A stretch of 64,000 nucleotides of DNA from Segatella baroniae DSM 16972 = JCM 13447 (GTDB lineage: Bacteria > Bacteroidota > Bacteroidia > Bacteroidales > Bacteroidaceae): assembly GCF_000426585.1 (NCBI RefSeq), contig NZ_AUFQ01000001.1:1-64000 (forward strand), in the 5' to 3' direction. The number at the start of each line of letters is the position of its first letter. The stretch's first letter is position 1. The notes under the pieces are model-generated. The model ran no database searches. It worked only from the letters and a program-made list of their open reading frames with translations, and had not been told where the DNA came from. The translations under genes were made by a program, and so were the position numbers. Below are positions 21,601 through 30,739 of the stretch, piece by piece.

Positions 21601-22056
21601 CTATCTGATCCTATCCATGCTCTTTACTAATTTTTCATCTGCGACGATTCCTCTTCGCGCCATGAAAGTCAATATGAGGGATATGAGGGGCAGGCTTATG
21701 CTCATATCCGCTTTGAATTGCCCCAAAGGCAACATGCTGTGCCCTACTACGAATGCGCCATATACATACCAAAGGACGTATAGCCAACAGTTCAAAAGGC
21801 AGAGCTTCGACTGAACCGGACGTTTTTTAAACTGGAATATGGCCACCACAGAGAGAATGGAAGCTGTCGCCAGCAAAAAGAACAAGGGAACGGCAAGAAA
21901 GTCGAATGTGCCCGTGGCACTTCTTATGCCGATGTTGTAAAGGACCGGCGGAATGCCCATCCCCTCAAGCCGAACGCCACCCAAGGGATTGAACAAGCAA
22001 ATGACATTCAATATCGCAGCTATGAGCAGAAATACGGTTTGCTTTCGCTGAATCAT
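21601..22056 (-). CDS. DUF4293 membrane protein
   Basis: A 151-residue protein starting MIQRKQTVFLLIAAILN and containing four hydrophobic segments (about 6-22, 52-72, 82-102, 118-136), matching DUF4293, a Bacteroidota family of unknown role. It starts 2 bp after the omega subunit gene ends on the same strand and probably shares its transcript with rpoZ and perhaps bamD. Confidence 0.82.
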   Translation of the reverse strand: MIQRKQTVFLLIAAILNVICLFNPLGGVRLEGMGIPPVLYNIGIRSATGTFDFLAVPLFFLLATASILSVVAIFQFKKRPVQSKLCLLNCWLYVLWYVYGAFVVGHSMLPLGQFKADMSISLPLISLILTFMARRGIVADEKLVKSMDRIR

Positions 22057-22058
22057 AC

Positions 22059-22394
22059 TTATAAGTTTTCTTCCGTATCCTTTGCAGGATCACGCCAATA
22101 GATATTGCCATCGATGAACTCCTGTGTGGCCAAAAGCGTCGGCTTGGGCAATTTCTCATAATAACGTGAAATTTCGATTTGCTCACGGTTTTCAAACACC
22201 TCTTCCAGCGAATCGTTATAAGAAGCAAATTCTGCAAGTTTCTTGTTCAGGTCTTGCTTTATCTCAAGTGAAATCTGATTACTGCGCTTTGCAATGATTG
22301 CAACACTTTCATAAATATTGCCTGTCTCCTCGCAGAGATCCATAATATTACGAGTTACGGTGTTGACTTGGGCTTTTGATTTCTTATAATCCAT
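22059..22394 (-). CDS. rpoZ: RNA polymerase omega subunit (Rpb6-like)
   Basis: A 111-residue protein with the omega/Rpb6 pattern: TRNIMDLCEETGNIYESVAI, then IAKRSNQIS, where the basic ARR/AKR motif is conserved, followed by IKQDLNKKLAEF. It promotes assembly of core RNA polymerase. The acidic C-terminal part (about 80-111) is typical of Bacteroidota forms. It lies between bamD and the DUF4293 gene on the minus strand. Confidence 0.85.
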   Translation of the reverse strand: MDYKKSKAQVNTVTRNIMDLCEETGNIYESVAIIAKRSNQISLEIKQDLNKKLAEFASYNDSLEEVFENREQIEISRYYEKLPKPTLLATQEFIDGNIYWRDPAKDTEENL

Positions 22395-22436
22395 AATAAT
22401 ATTATTGTTTTATATTTTTATTGCGATGATACGAAC

Positions 22437-23282
22437 TTATTGCTCTTGAGCCACCTTCTCGCCTGTGACGGCTTTGCAGCGTGCAATGTACTTCTCGGCG
22501 GTACTCCTCAATTTGGAATCGGGGAACTGGTTGATGAACCCGTAGCACTCGTCCTCCGCGTCCTGATAACGTTGAACTTTTTTCTCCTCGACACTCTGGC
22601 GGGCCAATTCGTACTTGCTCTTCATAATTAAAGCGGAGAAATCCTCGCGCCTATCTGTAAAGGGATAGTCCTTCAGCGCGTTCTGGGCTGTAACGATGCA
22701 AGCTTCAAAATTGTTGCCGCCCTCGGTGCAATTGCCGAAATACGGGCCCAAATCATAATAAAGCCGTGCGGTATAGAGTTCTTTCGTCACCAACTTCTCT
22801 TGCAGTTCAAAGAGATGCTGCTGCGCCTCCTTCTTGAGCTTCGCGTCCGGATAGGCATCCAGATATTCCTGGTAGGCCGCAATGGCGCTCACGGTCTGCG
22901 ATTGGTCCAAACGAGGTTCCGGCGTGCTGAGGTAGAGGCTTTGACCTTCATAGTAACGGGCCATCTCGGCATAGACGCCGCGGGGGTAGGACTGGTAGTA
23001 ACGCTTGAAAGTCTGGGCCGCCGTCTCATAATCACGATTGAAATAGTTGGCCATCCCGAGCATGTAAAGGCTTTCCTGAGCGTTCTCCGTACCTTTCTCA
23101 ACGGTAATCAGTTCGGTCAGAAGGGTGATTGCGTTTGTATATTTGCCTTTTACAAAACACTCTTTCGCATATTCATATCGGTAATTTGAATCCGACGACT
23201 TATAGACGAGGTTGAACTCGTGCGCACAACCACTCAACAAGAAGACACCAAGAGTAAGCGAAAGGAAGGTTGTTTTCTTCAT
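22437..23282 (-). CDS. bamD: Outer membrane assembly lipoprotein BamD
   Basis: A 281-residue lipoprotein (lipobox LLSGC, Cys19) made of TPR-like helical pairs: EYAKECFVKGKYTNAITLLT, QESLYMLGMANYFNRDYETA and VSAIAAYQEYLDAYPDAKLK. It is the essential lipoprotein partner of BamA in folding outer-membrane proteins. It has its own promoter and is divergent from uvrB. Confidence 0.92.
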   Translation of the reverse strand: MKKTTFLSLTLGVFLLSGCAHEFNLVYKSSDSNYRYEYAKECFVKGKYTNAITLLTELITVEKGTENAQESLYMLGMANYFNRDYETAAQTFKRYYQSYPRGVYAEMARYYEGQSLYLSTPEPRLDQSQTVSAIAAYQEYLDAYPDAKLKKEAQQHLFELQEKLVTKELYTARLYYDLGPYFGNCTEGGNNFEACIVTAQNALKDYPFTDRREDFSALIMKSKYELARQSVEEKKVQRYQDAEDECYGFINQFPDSKLRSTAEKYIARCKAVTGEKVAQEQ

Positions 23283-23304
23283 CTATATTTACATTTTTGA
23301 GTTG

Positions 23305-23335
23305 CAAAGTTAATTATAATTCCATGATTACCAAA
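23305..23335 (-). promoter_or_regulatory. Promoter of bamD
   Basis: Minus-strand TAACTTTG (23305-23312), 19-bp spacer and TTTG (23332-23335): a full consensus match, 22 bp before the bamD ATG. Confidence 0.75.
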
Positions 23336-23371
23336 GCAGGATCCTAAATTTTAGCTAAAACGGAAACCTTA

Positions 23372-23404
23372 TTGACATAATTATATGCTTTTTTAGTAAT
23401 TTTG
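23372..23404 (+). promoter_or_regulatory. Promoter of uvrB
   Basis: TTG (23372-23374), 22-bp spacer, TAATTTTG (23397-23404), 20 bp before the uvrB ATG. The spacer is slightly long. Confidence 0.6.
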
Positions 23405-23424
23405 CAAGCACAAAATGTGTTCGT

Positions 23425-25455
23425 ATGAATTTCAAGCTTACTTCCAAATTTTCTCCTACCGGAGACCAGCCCGAAGCGATACGGCAATTGACCGACGGAA
23501 TAGAGAAAGGTGATTTTGCACAGGTTCTTTTGGGCGTGACAGGCTCGGGGAAGACATATACGATTGCAAATGTCATAGCAAATGTAAACAAGCCGACACT
23601 CATACTCAGCCACAACAAGACCTTGGCGGCACAGCTATACGAGGAAATGAAGAACTTTTTCCCGGATAACGCCGTAGAATATTATGTATCCTATTATGAT
23701 TACTATCAGCCGGAAGCCTACCTGCCGGCTACGGATGTGTATATAGAAAAGGACTTGGCCATCAATGACGAGATCGACAAACTACGTTTGGGAGCCGTGT
23801 CGGCATTGTTGTCAGGAAGAAAGGATGTCATCGTCGTTTCTTCCGTATCATGTATTTATGGAATGGGTGGCCCCATTGCGATGAGGTCGAGCGTCATTGG
23901 GATAAGGGTGAACGACAAACTTGATAGAAACGTCTTCCTCAGACGGCTGGTGGACGCGCTCTATACAAGAAACGACATCGAACTCAAACGCGGTTGCTTT
24001 CGGGTGAAAGGCGACACGGTGGACATCTTCATGGCCTACAGCGACCATATATTGAGAGTGACATGGTGGGATGACGAAATAGACAGCATTGAGGAATTGG
24101 ACTCCATCACTTTCCATCGGATTGCGACATTCACAGAATATAAAATATACCCGGCCAATCTGTTCGTAACCTCCAAGGAACAAACAGAAGAGGCCATCCG
24201 ACATATCCAGGACGACCTCACGGAACAAATTGATTTCTTTAATGAACTTCATGACCACATTAAGGCCCAGCGAATTAAAGAACGTGTGGAGTATGACATG
24301 GAAATGATAAAGGAACTGGGCCACTGTTCGGGAATTGAGAACTATTCACGCTATTTCGATGGCAGGCTGGCTGGCGACCGTCCCTATTGCCTTTTGGACT
24401 TTTTCCCAAAAGACTATCTGATGGTGATCGATGAAAGCCATGTCAGTGTCCCCCAAATCAACGCGATGTACGGCGGTGACCGAGCAAGAAAGAAGAATCT
24501 TGTTGAATATGGCTTCCGACTGCCTGCCGCCTTCGACAACAGGCCTTTGAAATTCGAGGAGTTCCATAGTCTTGTCAATCAGATCATTTATGTCAGCGCA
24601 ACTCCGGCTGACTACGAACTGAATGAGTCGGAAGGAGTCGTCGTCGAGCAGATTATCAGACCGACAGGCCTCTTGGATCCGGAAATAGAGGTTAGGCCGA
24701 GCGAGAACCAGATAGACGACTTGCTGGAAGAAATCATCACAAGAGTGGAGAGGCGCGAGCGGACTTTGGTGACGACATTGACAAAGCGCATGGCGGAAGA
24801 ATTGACGGAGTTTCTGCTGAATCATCAGGTGAAAGCAAACTACATCCACAGCGATGTCGCGACGCTGGACCGCGTCAAGATTATGAATGACCTTAGAGCA
24901 GGACTGTTTGACGTCTTGGTGGGTGTAAACCTGTTGAGGGAGGGACTGGACCTCCCGGAAGTCTCTTTGGTGGCCATTCTGGATGCAGACAAAGAAGGTT
25001 TCCTAAGGTCGCATAGAAGTTTGACGCAAACGGCAGGACGGGCTGCGCGCAACATCCATGGCAAGGTGATCATGTATGCCGACACGATTACGGAAAGCAT
25101 GCAGAGGACGATGGACGAAACTTCCAGAAGACGAATCATACAAATGCAATACAATGCCTCACACGGCCTGACACCCAAGCAGATAGTGAAAGACGTAAGC
25201 GGCATATTGCCAATAGGTTCTGGCAAAAATGAAGTTTCTCCCACTCCGCAAACCAAATACGCATATATCGAACCCGACCAAGGGGCATTTGCTGCCGACC
25301 CCATTATCCGGCACATGACCAGGCCGGAGTTGGAGAAGAGCATTGCCAACACAACGGAACTGATGAAAGAAGCCGCGCGCAGCCTGGATTTCATACAAGC
25401 GGCCCAATATAGAGACGAAATCGCCAGATTAAGGGAACAGCTTGAATTGAAATGA
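23425..25455 (+). CDS. uvrB: Excinuclease ABC subunit B
   Basis: Damage-verifying helicase-like subunit of nucleotide excision repair. The 676-residue protein has Walker A GVTGSGKT (37-44), the beta-hairpin YYVSYYDYYQPEAYLP (about 91-106), Walker B DESH, helicase motifs VSATPADYE and QTAGRAARN, and a C-terminal UVR motif (ELTELMKEAARSLDFIQAAQYRDEIARLR region) that binds UvrC. Length and order are normal. Confidence 0.97.
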   Translation: MNFKLTSKFSPTGDQPEAIRQLTDGIEKGDFAQVLLGVTGSGKTYTIANVIANVNKPTLILSHNKTLAAQLYEEMKNFFPDNAVEYYVSYYDYYQPEAYLPATDVYIEKDLAINDEIDKLRLGAVSALLSGRKDVIVVSSVSCIYGMGGPIAMRSSVIGIRVNDKLDRNVFLRRLVDALYTRNDIELKRGCFRVKGDTVDIFMAYSDHILRVTWWDDEIDSIEELDSITFHRIATFTEYKIYPANLFVTSKEQTEEAIRHIQDDLTEQIDFFNELHDHIKAQRIKERVEYDMEMIKELGHCSGIENYSRYFDGRLAGDRPYCLLDFFPKDYLMVIDESHVSVPQINAMYGGDRARKKNLVEYGFRLPAAFDNRPLKFEEFHSLVNQIIYVSATPADYELNESEGVVVEQIIRPTGLLDPEIEVRPSENQIDDLLEEIITRVERRERTLVTTLTKRMAEELTEFLLNHQVKANYIHSDVATLDRVKIMNDLRAGLFDVLVGVNLLREGLDLPEVSLVAILDADKEGFLRSHRSLTQTAGRAARNIHGKVIMYADTITESMQRTMDETSRRRIIQMQYNASHGLTPKQIVKDVSGILPIGSGKNEVSPTPQTKYAYIEPDQGAFAADPIIRHMTRPELEKSIANTTELMKEAARSLDFIQAAQYRDEIARLREQLELK

Positions 25456-25548
25456 CAAAGGTCTGAACTTCGACCGACAAGCATTTGAAAGGATGTTAAA
25501 TAATCCAATTTAATAGGAACGAAGCCAATGCTTCACATGATAAATTCG

Positions 25549-25556
25549 TACTTTTG
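25549..25556 (+). promoter_or_regulatory. -7 box upstream of the DUF4468 gene
   Basis: TACTTTTG matches TAnnTTTG, 17 bp before the first ATG (25574). No good -33 TTG at the expected distance. Confidence 0.5.
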
Positions 25557-25573
25557 CTAAATAACATAAATTG

Positions 25574-26380
25574 ATGATGACAACAATGAGAGTATACGTT
25601 TTTCTTTCGACTTTGTTTTTTGTATCGATGACAGCCCAAGTGGGATACGCACAATCGAACCGCACGCTTGAGGAAGCGCAGAAAAAGTTGGAAAAAGCTC
25701 AAAAAGAATTGGAGAAAGCCAAGAGAGAGATGGAGGAGGCCTCGAAAGGCAAGTCGGTCAAAGAGAGGGAGGATTCGACAACTGCGGGATGGGCGGTCCC
25801 CGTTGCACGCCAGAAGGGCGTCCGAACAAATTTAAAGTCCGAGAAGTCCGAAGCAAACGAACAGATGTCCAATGCCAAATATTTGTCTGGTGCAGTGCCG
25901 GTGAATGCGGAAGGAAAGGTCGTCTTCTCGCTTCTGCTGCCAGTACCCGACAAAAGCGCAAAAGACATCTACGAGATGGCTTATAAGCAATTGACTTTGT
26001 TGACCGAAAGTGAGAATCAGTTTGACGAAAGCACAATCGCCCTTGTCAATCCAAAGACGAACGTCATTGCGGCTAAGTTCAAAGAGTGGCTTGTGTTCAG
26101 CAACAATTTCCTATCTCTGGACAGAGCCGTTTTCTATTATACGATAATCGCCCATTGCGCCGATGGAGAATTAAACCTTTCTTTAGAACGCATTTCCTAT
26201 GAATATGAAACAGACAGACCTTCCGGCTTCAAATCCAAGGCTGAAGATTTGATCACGGACAAAGAGGCCTTGAACAAAAAAGGGACAAAATTGAACAGGC
26301 TTACCGGAAAGTTCAGGCGCAAGACCATTGATAGGAAAGACCAGATATTCGAAAGCTTTAAAGAATTATTCAAACAGTAA
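25574..26380 (+). CDS. DUF4468 domain protein, exported, with coiled-coil segment
   Basis: A 268-residue protein with a signal peptide (VYVFLSTLFFVSMTAQVGYA, then Q), a charged heptad-like segment (LEEAQKKLEKAQKELEKAKR, about 36-62) and a DUF4468 domain of TBP-like fold (about 115-205; VFSLLLPVPDKSAKDIYEMA, then VIAAKFKEWLVFSN and ERISYEYE). Function unknown. The initiation codon is one of the adjacent ATGs at 25574 and 25577. A small membrane-protein gene and a porin-like gene follow closely, so this may be an envelope operon. Confidence 0.75.
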   Translation: MMTTMRVYVFLSTLFFVSMTAQVGYAQSNRTLEEAQKKLEKAQKELEKAKREMEEASKGKSVKEREDSTTAGWAVPVARQKGVRTNLKSEKSEANEQMSNAKYLSGAVPVNAEGKVVFSLLLPVPDKSAKDIYEMAYKQLTLLTESENQFDESTIALVNPKTNVIAAKFKEWLVFSNNFLSLDRAVFYYTIIAHCADGELNLSLERISYEYETDRPSGFKSKAEDLITDKEALNKKGTKLNRLTGKFRRKTIDRKDQIFESFKELFKQ

Positions 26381-26382
26381 GG

Positions 26383-26637
26383 ATGGAACGCAAAACGACA
26401 GAAAACAACGGGGCGCAGTACGCGAAACGACCTCACCATCAGTTGAGGAACAAGGGAGTACAAGTGGATACAATATTCAAAGTGCGTACGATTTTGAATA
26501 TTCTGTTCATGCTTTCTGCTTTGTTGGGGGTGTGTCTGTATCTCTATTCTTCGCTAAAGCCGCTGGGGACTATCACCTTGATAATCGCCGTCATGCTGAA
26601 GATTGCTGAAGTCTCTCTGCGTATTCTCCGTAAATAA
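26383..26637 (+). CDS. Small membrane protein of unknown function
   Basis: An 84-residue protein with a basic, Gln/His-rich N-terminus (about 1-28) and two hydrophobic helices (about 36-57 and 60-76) joined by a short KPLG turn. It starts 2 bp after the DUF4468 stop and ends at the base before the porin start, which strongly supports it as a real coupled gene. I do not recognise the family. Confidence 0.65.
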   Translation: MERKTTENNGAQYAKRPHHQLRNKGVQVDTIFKVRTILNILFMLSALLGVCLYLYSSLKPLGTITLIIAVMLKIAEVSLRILRK

Positions 26638-28956
26638 ATGATGAAAAAATTTGCTACGTTTTTGCTTCTTTGGATTGTTTCATTACCCTTAATGGCACAA
26701 TTTGAAGAGAATCAGTATAACCAAATGGACCCTTCGGGCAACATCTCAAGACGAAACACCGACAGGTCTGACTCTTTAAGTTCCGAAAAAGAGATTCCCA
26801 AGGGCATCAAAGTTTGGACAATAGACCGCCGGTTCGGCGATATGACATACACGACTCCAGACACCGTTTCCTATATGTTTATGAATCGTGTCTTCACTTC
26901 GGGAATGAGAGGAGAGTATAATACGACGGGCAATCTTGGGTCGCCACGAATCAACAGGATTTTCATTGACCGCCCGCTCGATGATTCCTTCCTATTCACC
27001 CAGCCCTATGACTATTTCGTCATTCCCGTAGAACAATTTAATTTCACCAGAACTTTATCCCCTTTTACAAATTTGACTTATAGCAATTCGGGGAACAGAA
27101 CTAACGGAGACGATCATTTCACAGCTAAATTCGGAGCAAATGCAGGGAAAAGGCTTGGAGTTGGCTTCAAATTCGATTATCTCTACGCCAGAGGCTACTA
27201 TCAAAATCAGAGCACTTCACATTTTGATTACACTCTTTACGGCAGCTATATCGGCGACCGGTATCAAGCACATTTGTTGTTTTCAACGAACCACCAGAAG
27301 GTTACGGAAAATGGCGGAGTTGCAAACGACGACTATATAACCCACCCGGAAAGTTTTTCAGACGATTATTCCGCAAGCGAAATCCCAACAGTTTTGGAAA
27401 GAAACTGGAATCGCAACGATAATCTTCATGTATACTTCAACCACAAGTATAGTCTGGGGTTCAGTCGGAAGGTTCCGATGACAGAGGATGAGATCAAGGC
27501 GAAGAAATTCGCGTTGGCTTCAGCCGAAGAGAACAAGAAAGGCGACAACGACCATGCACCATCAAATCGGAACAGACACAATGCAAAAACAGAAGAAAGG
27601 TCTTTTGGCGGGCGACCAAAGGATGCGGCCGTTGTCGGTCAAGAACCAGGAAATGCCCAAGAGAAAGGAGAAGACAGAATCTCAATCAACAAGGCTACGG
27701 CAGACAGCCTAATGGCATTGGCTTCCAAAAAGAAGGCAGACACTGCATGGGTAAAAACCGAATACGTCCCCGTAACGAGCTTTATCCATACAATGTCGTT
27801 TGACCGGTATCGCCGTATCTACGAGGCTTATCAAACTCCGGAGAATTTTTATGCCCATACTTATAAGGTCGATGAAAAGCTGACTGGTGATTCCATTTAT
27901 GACAAGACCACTCATTACCGATTCAACAACACTTTTGCGATATCGTTGCTCGAAGGCTTCAACAAATGGGCAAAAGCCGGGTTGAAAGCTTTTATTTCCT
28001 ACGATTTGAAGCACTATGGCCTTCCTGACACTTTGAGAGCCAAGACTTACACAGAGAATGACATCAGCATAGGTGGCCAAATCAGTAAAGTTCAAGGAAA
28101 GTTGCTACATTACAATGCTATGCTGGAGGCAAACGTCGCCGGACCTAATTCTGGCGACCTCAAAATTGACGCACGTGCGGATTTGAATTTCAAACTCTTT
28201 GGGGACACGCTTTCTCTCCAAGCTTGTGCTTTCCTTCATCGCATACGCCCTTCCTTCTATTTTAGACATTACCAAGGACGACATGCCTGGTGGGATAACG
28301 ACGATTTGAAAAGAATCACCCACTCTAGAATTGCAGGCATGCTCTCTTACGAAAAAACCAAAACAAAACTGAGAGTCGCTGTTGACAATTTGAGCAACTT
28401 CACATACTTTGCACAAAGCTATGTAATGACCGCGGCCAATCGCACTAATTTGGACGTACAGGTGAAACAGGGAAGCAAAGCGGTCAACCTGTTTACGGCC
28501 CAATTGTATCAGGATGTATCGGCGGGACCGTTCCATTGGGAGAATGTCGTCAGCTATCAAAAATCCAGCGACCAAAGCCAACTTCCTGTGCCTGACTTGA
28601 ATGTCTATTCAAATCTGTATCTACGATTCAAGATAGCCAAAGTGCTCCATTGTGATTTCGGCACCGATGTCAGATATTTCACCAATTATTATGCGCCGGA
28701 CTACAGTCCGCTGATTGGGCAGTTCGCTGTCCAAGGAGATGTCAAGTCTGCTGAAGGAGTTGATAACAGGGTGAAAATCGGCAATTATCCAATTGTCAAC
28801 GCCTACGCCAACTTTTATCTAAAGCATACACGCTTCTATGTCATGTACAGCCACCTAAACGCAGGCATGGGTGACAAACGTTACTTTGCCAGCCCGCATT
28901 ATCCGTTCAACGAGAGGATATTCAGAGTTGGATTAAGTTGGAATTTCTTCAATTGA
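26638..28956 (+). CDS. Putative porin (Porin_10 family)
   Basis: A 772-residue outer-membrane protein. Signal peptide MMKKFATFLLLWIVSLPLMA then Q; an N-terminal segment with PKGIKVWTIDRRFGD and YDYFVIPVEQFNFTRTLSPF; then many amphipathic strands (FGANAGKRLGVGFKFDYLYA, YQAHLLFSTNHQKV) ending in aromatic RIFRVGLSWNFFN. This fits Porin_10, the putative porin family of Bacteroidota. A hydrophilic, low-complexity insert at about 295-355 (EENKKGDNDHAPSNRNRHNA and onward) interrupts the barrel and is probably a surface or periplasmic loop. It lies 4 bp upstream of menA. Confidence 0.82.
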   Translation: MMKKFATFLLLWIVSLPLMAQFEENQYNQMDPSGNISRRNTDRSDSLSSEKEIPKGIKVWTIDRRFGDMTYTTPDTVSYMFMNRVFTSGMRGEYNTTGNLGSPRINRIFIDRPLDDSFLFTQPYDYFVIPVEQFNFTRTLSPFTNLTYSNSGNRTNGDDHFTAKFGANAGKRLGVGFKFDYLYARGYYQNQSTSHFDYTLYGSYIGDRYQAHLLFSTNHQKVTENGGVANDDYITHPESFSDDYSASEIPTVLERNWNRNDNLHVYFNHKYSLGFSRKVPMTEDEIKAKKFALASAEENKKGDNDHAPSNRNRHNAKTEERSFGGRPKDAAVVGQEPGNAQEKGEDRISINKATADSLMALASKKKADTAWVKTEYVPVTSFIHTMSFDRYRRIYEAYQTPENFYAHTYKVDEKLTGDSIYDKTTHYRFNNTFAISLLEGFNKWAKAGLKAFISYDLKHYGLPDTLRAKTYTENDISIGGQISKVQGKLLHYNAMLEANVAGPNSGDLKIDARADLNFKLFGDTLSLQACAFLHRIRPSFYFRHYQGRHAWWDNDDLKRITHSRIAGMLSYEKTKTKLRVAVDNLSNFTYFAQSYVMTAANRTNLDVQVKQGSKAVNLFTAQLYQDVSAGPFHWENVVSYQKSSDQSQLPVPDLNVYSNLYLRFKIAKVLHCDFGTDVRYFTNYYAPDYSPLIGQFAVQGDVKSAEGVDNRVKIGNYPIVNAYANFYLKHTRFYVMYSHLNAGMGDKRYFASPHYPFNERIFRVGLSWNFFN

Positions 28957-28959
28957 GTC

Positions 28960-29889
28960 ATGTCAGAGGAAGTTAAAAACAATTCAGTGAAGGCCTGGGT
29001 AAAGGCGGCGCGCCCTCAGACGCTTTCTGGAGCAGCTGTCCCCGTAATGATAGGAGCCTCCTTGGCATTCAAGGACGGCGGCGAAGACCATTTCAACATA
29101 CTGGCGGCAGCACTTTGTTTTGCCTTTGCTTTCATTATGCAGATCGACGCAAATTTCATCAATGATTATTTCGATTGCAAAAAGGGGAATGATAACGAGA
29201 CCCGACTTGGTCCGCCACGAGCCTGCTCGCAGGGCTGGGTCAGCATGTCCGCCATGCGGTATGGGATTGTCATCACTACCGGCTTGGCATGCCAGACAGG
29301 ACTTCCGCTTGTGTGGTATGGAGGCTGGACAATGATATTGGTAGGCATTTGCTGCGTCTTGTTTTGTTTTCTTTATACGACGACGCTGTCTTATTTGGGC
29401 TTAGGCGACGTGTTGGTATTGTTGTTTTTTGGCATAGTGCCTGTTTGCCTAACCTACTATTTGTCGCACGCCGGCACGACGCAAGTTATAACACCCCAAG
29501 TCTTTCTAATGTCCTTTTCATGCGGCTGCGTCATAGACACCTTGTTGGTGGTGAATAATTTTAGAGATAGAGAGAACGACCTACATTCCGGAAAACGAAC
29601 ATTGATAACAAGAATCGGGGCGGAAAGAGGGGCACGCTTGTATTTACTGGCAGGATTGGCAGGCATCATCCTGGCCGCCCTTGCCCTAAGCGTCTCGCCA
29701 AATCCAGTTCAGCATTCGATTATTCCAATTTCATTCATTTGCCTGCCCTATGCTTCCCTGCACGTCAAGTCGTATTTGCAAATGAAAATGATTTGGGAAG
29801 GCCGCGCCTTGAATGAAATATTGGCAAAGACCGCACGGAATATGCTTATATATGGATTGACAGCGTCGGCTTCGTTTTTATTCTTTTAA
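28960..29889 (+). CDS. menA: 1,4-dihydroxy-2-naphthoate prenyltransferase
   Basis: UbiA-family inner-membrane enzyme that attaches the polyprenyl tail in menaquinone synthesis. The 309-residue protein has about eight hydrophobic segments and both Asp-rich motifs: NDYFDCKKGNDNETR (from about 68) and NNFRDRENDLHSGKRTL (about 200-216). TLSGAAVPVMIGASLAF near the start is also typical. It follows the porin gene by 4 bp. Confidence 0.93.
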   Translation: MSEEVKNNSVKAWVKAARPQTLSGAAVPVMIGASLAFKDGGEDHFNILAAALCFAFAFIMQIDANFINDYFDCKKGNDNETRLGPPRACSQGWVSMSAMRYGIVITTGLACQTGLPLVWYGGWTMILVGICCVLFCFLYTTTLSYLGLGDVLVLLFFGIVPVCLTYYLSHAGTTQVITPQVFLMSFSCGCVIDTLLVVNNFRDRENDLHSGKRTLITRIGAERGARLYLLAGLAGIILAALALSVSPNPVQHSIIPISFICLPYASLHVKSYLQMKMIWEGRALNEILAKTARNMLIYGLTASASFLFF

Positions 29890-29901
29890 TCATCTGTTTT
29901 T

Positions 29902-30537
29902 ATGCAAGAGCATGTCAGCCTTGACCTAATGGAATTTATTGAACGCAATATACTTCCAAGATACAGCAGCTTTGGGCGCAGTCATGGCCCCGAACATGTC
30001 AAGAGGGTCATCAATAATTCTTTGGTTTTGGCACGCCAGGTCGGTGCAAATATAAACATGGCGTATACCATTGCCGCATACCACGATCTCGGAATGGAAG
30101 GTCCCAGGGCTATCCACCATATTACAAGCGGCAAGATTCTCGTAGCAGATGCAAGGCTCAAGAAGTGGTTTTCCACAGAGCAGATTCGTGTGATGAAAGA
30201 GGCCGTGGAAGACCACCGGGCAAGTTCCAGCCATACGCCTCGTTCCATATATGGAAAAATCGTGGCGGAAGCAGATCGCGACTTGGAACCGAAAGTTGTA
30301 TTCCAGCGGGCCGTCTTGTTTGGATTGGAACACTATCCTACAATGACAAAGGAGCAGCAATGGGCAAGATTCAAAAGTCACTTGGAAGCAAAGTATTCGG
30401 CCACAGGCTACCTTAGACTATGGATAAAAAACTCTCCCAACGCACAAAATCTGGTAAAAATCAGGAACATTATTGCGGATAAATCTCGGTTATATCACGA
30501 ATTTGAAAAAATATTTACAGAAGAATTTGGTGCTTAA
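29902..30537 (+). CDS. HD domain phosphohydrolase
   Basis: A 211-residue HD-superfamily metal-dependent phosphohydrolase: His32 in HGPEHVKRV, the doublet His61-Asp62 in AYHDLGM, EDHRASS and EADRDLEP provide the expected metal ligands. Substrate unknown. It lies 12 bp after menA. It is smaller than SpoT-type enzymes and lacks any synthetase part. Confidence 0.82.
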   Translation: MQEHVSLDLMEFIERNILPRYSSFGRSHGPEHVKRVINNSLVLARQVGANINMAYTIAAYHDLGMEGPRAIHHITSGKILVADARLKKWFSTEQIRVMKEAVEDHRASSSHTPRSIYGKIVAEADRDLEPKVVFQRAVLFGLEHYPTMTKEQQWARFKSHLEAKYSATGYLRLWIKNSPNAQNLVKIRNIIADKSRLYHEFEKIFTEEFGA

Positions 30538-30557
30538 CTAAAAATAAGCTACCTTTG
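30526..30557 (+). promoter_or_regulatory. Promoter of the tRNA-Thr/tRNA-Gly pair
   Basis: TTTG (30526-30529), 20-bp spacer, TACCTTTG (30550-30557), 18 bp before the tRNA-Thr 5' end. It overlaps the end of the HD gene. Confidence 0.75.
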
Positions 30558-30575
30558 CACTGCAAAATAAATAAC

Positions 30576-30648
30576 GCCGATATGGCTCAGTTGGTAGAGC
30601 AATTCATTCGTAATGAATAGGTCCCGGGTTCGAGTCCCGGTATCGGCT
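30576..30648 (+). tRNA. tRNA-Thr (anticodon CGT)
   Basis: A 73-nt cloverleaf: acceptor GCCGATA/TATCGGC, D-arm GGCTCAGTTGGTAGAGC, anticodon CGT at 30609-30611 in a 5-bp stem, T-arm CCGGGTTCGAGTCCCGG. CCA is not encoded. It reads codon ACG. Confidence 0.95.
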
Positions 30649-30666
30649 CAAAGGCAAAATTTGTGT

Positions 30667-30739
30667 GCGGTATTAGCTCAGTTGGCAGAGCGTTGGCTTC
30701 CCAAGCCGAAGGTCACGGGTTCGACCCCCGCATACCGCT
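30667..30739 (+). tRNA. tRNA-Gly (anticodon CCC)
   Basis: A 73-nt cloverleaf: acceptor GCGGTAT/ATACCGC, D-arm AGCTCAGTTGGCAGAGC, anticodon CCC at 30700-30702, T-arm ACGGGTTCGACCCCCG. CCA is not encoded. It lies 18 bp after tRNA-Thr and is probably co-transcribed with it. It reads GGG. Confidence 0.93.
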
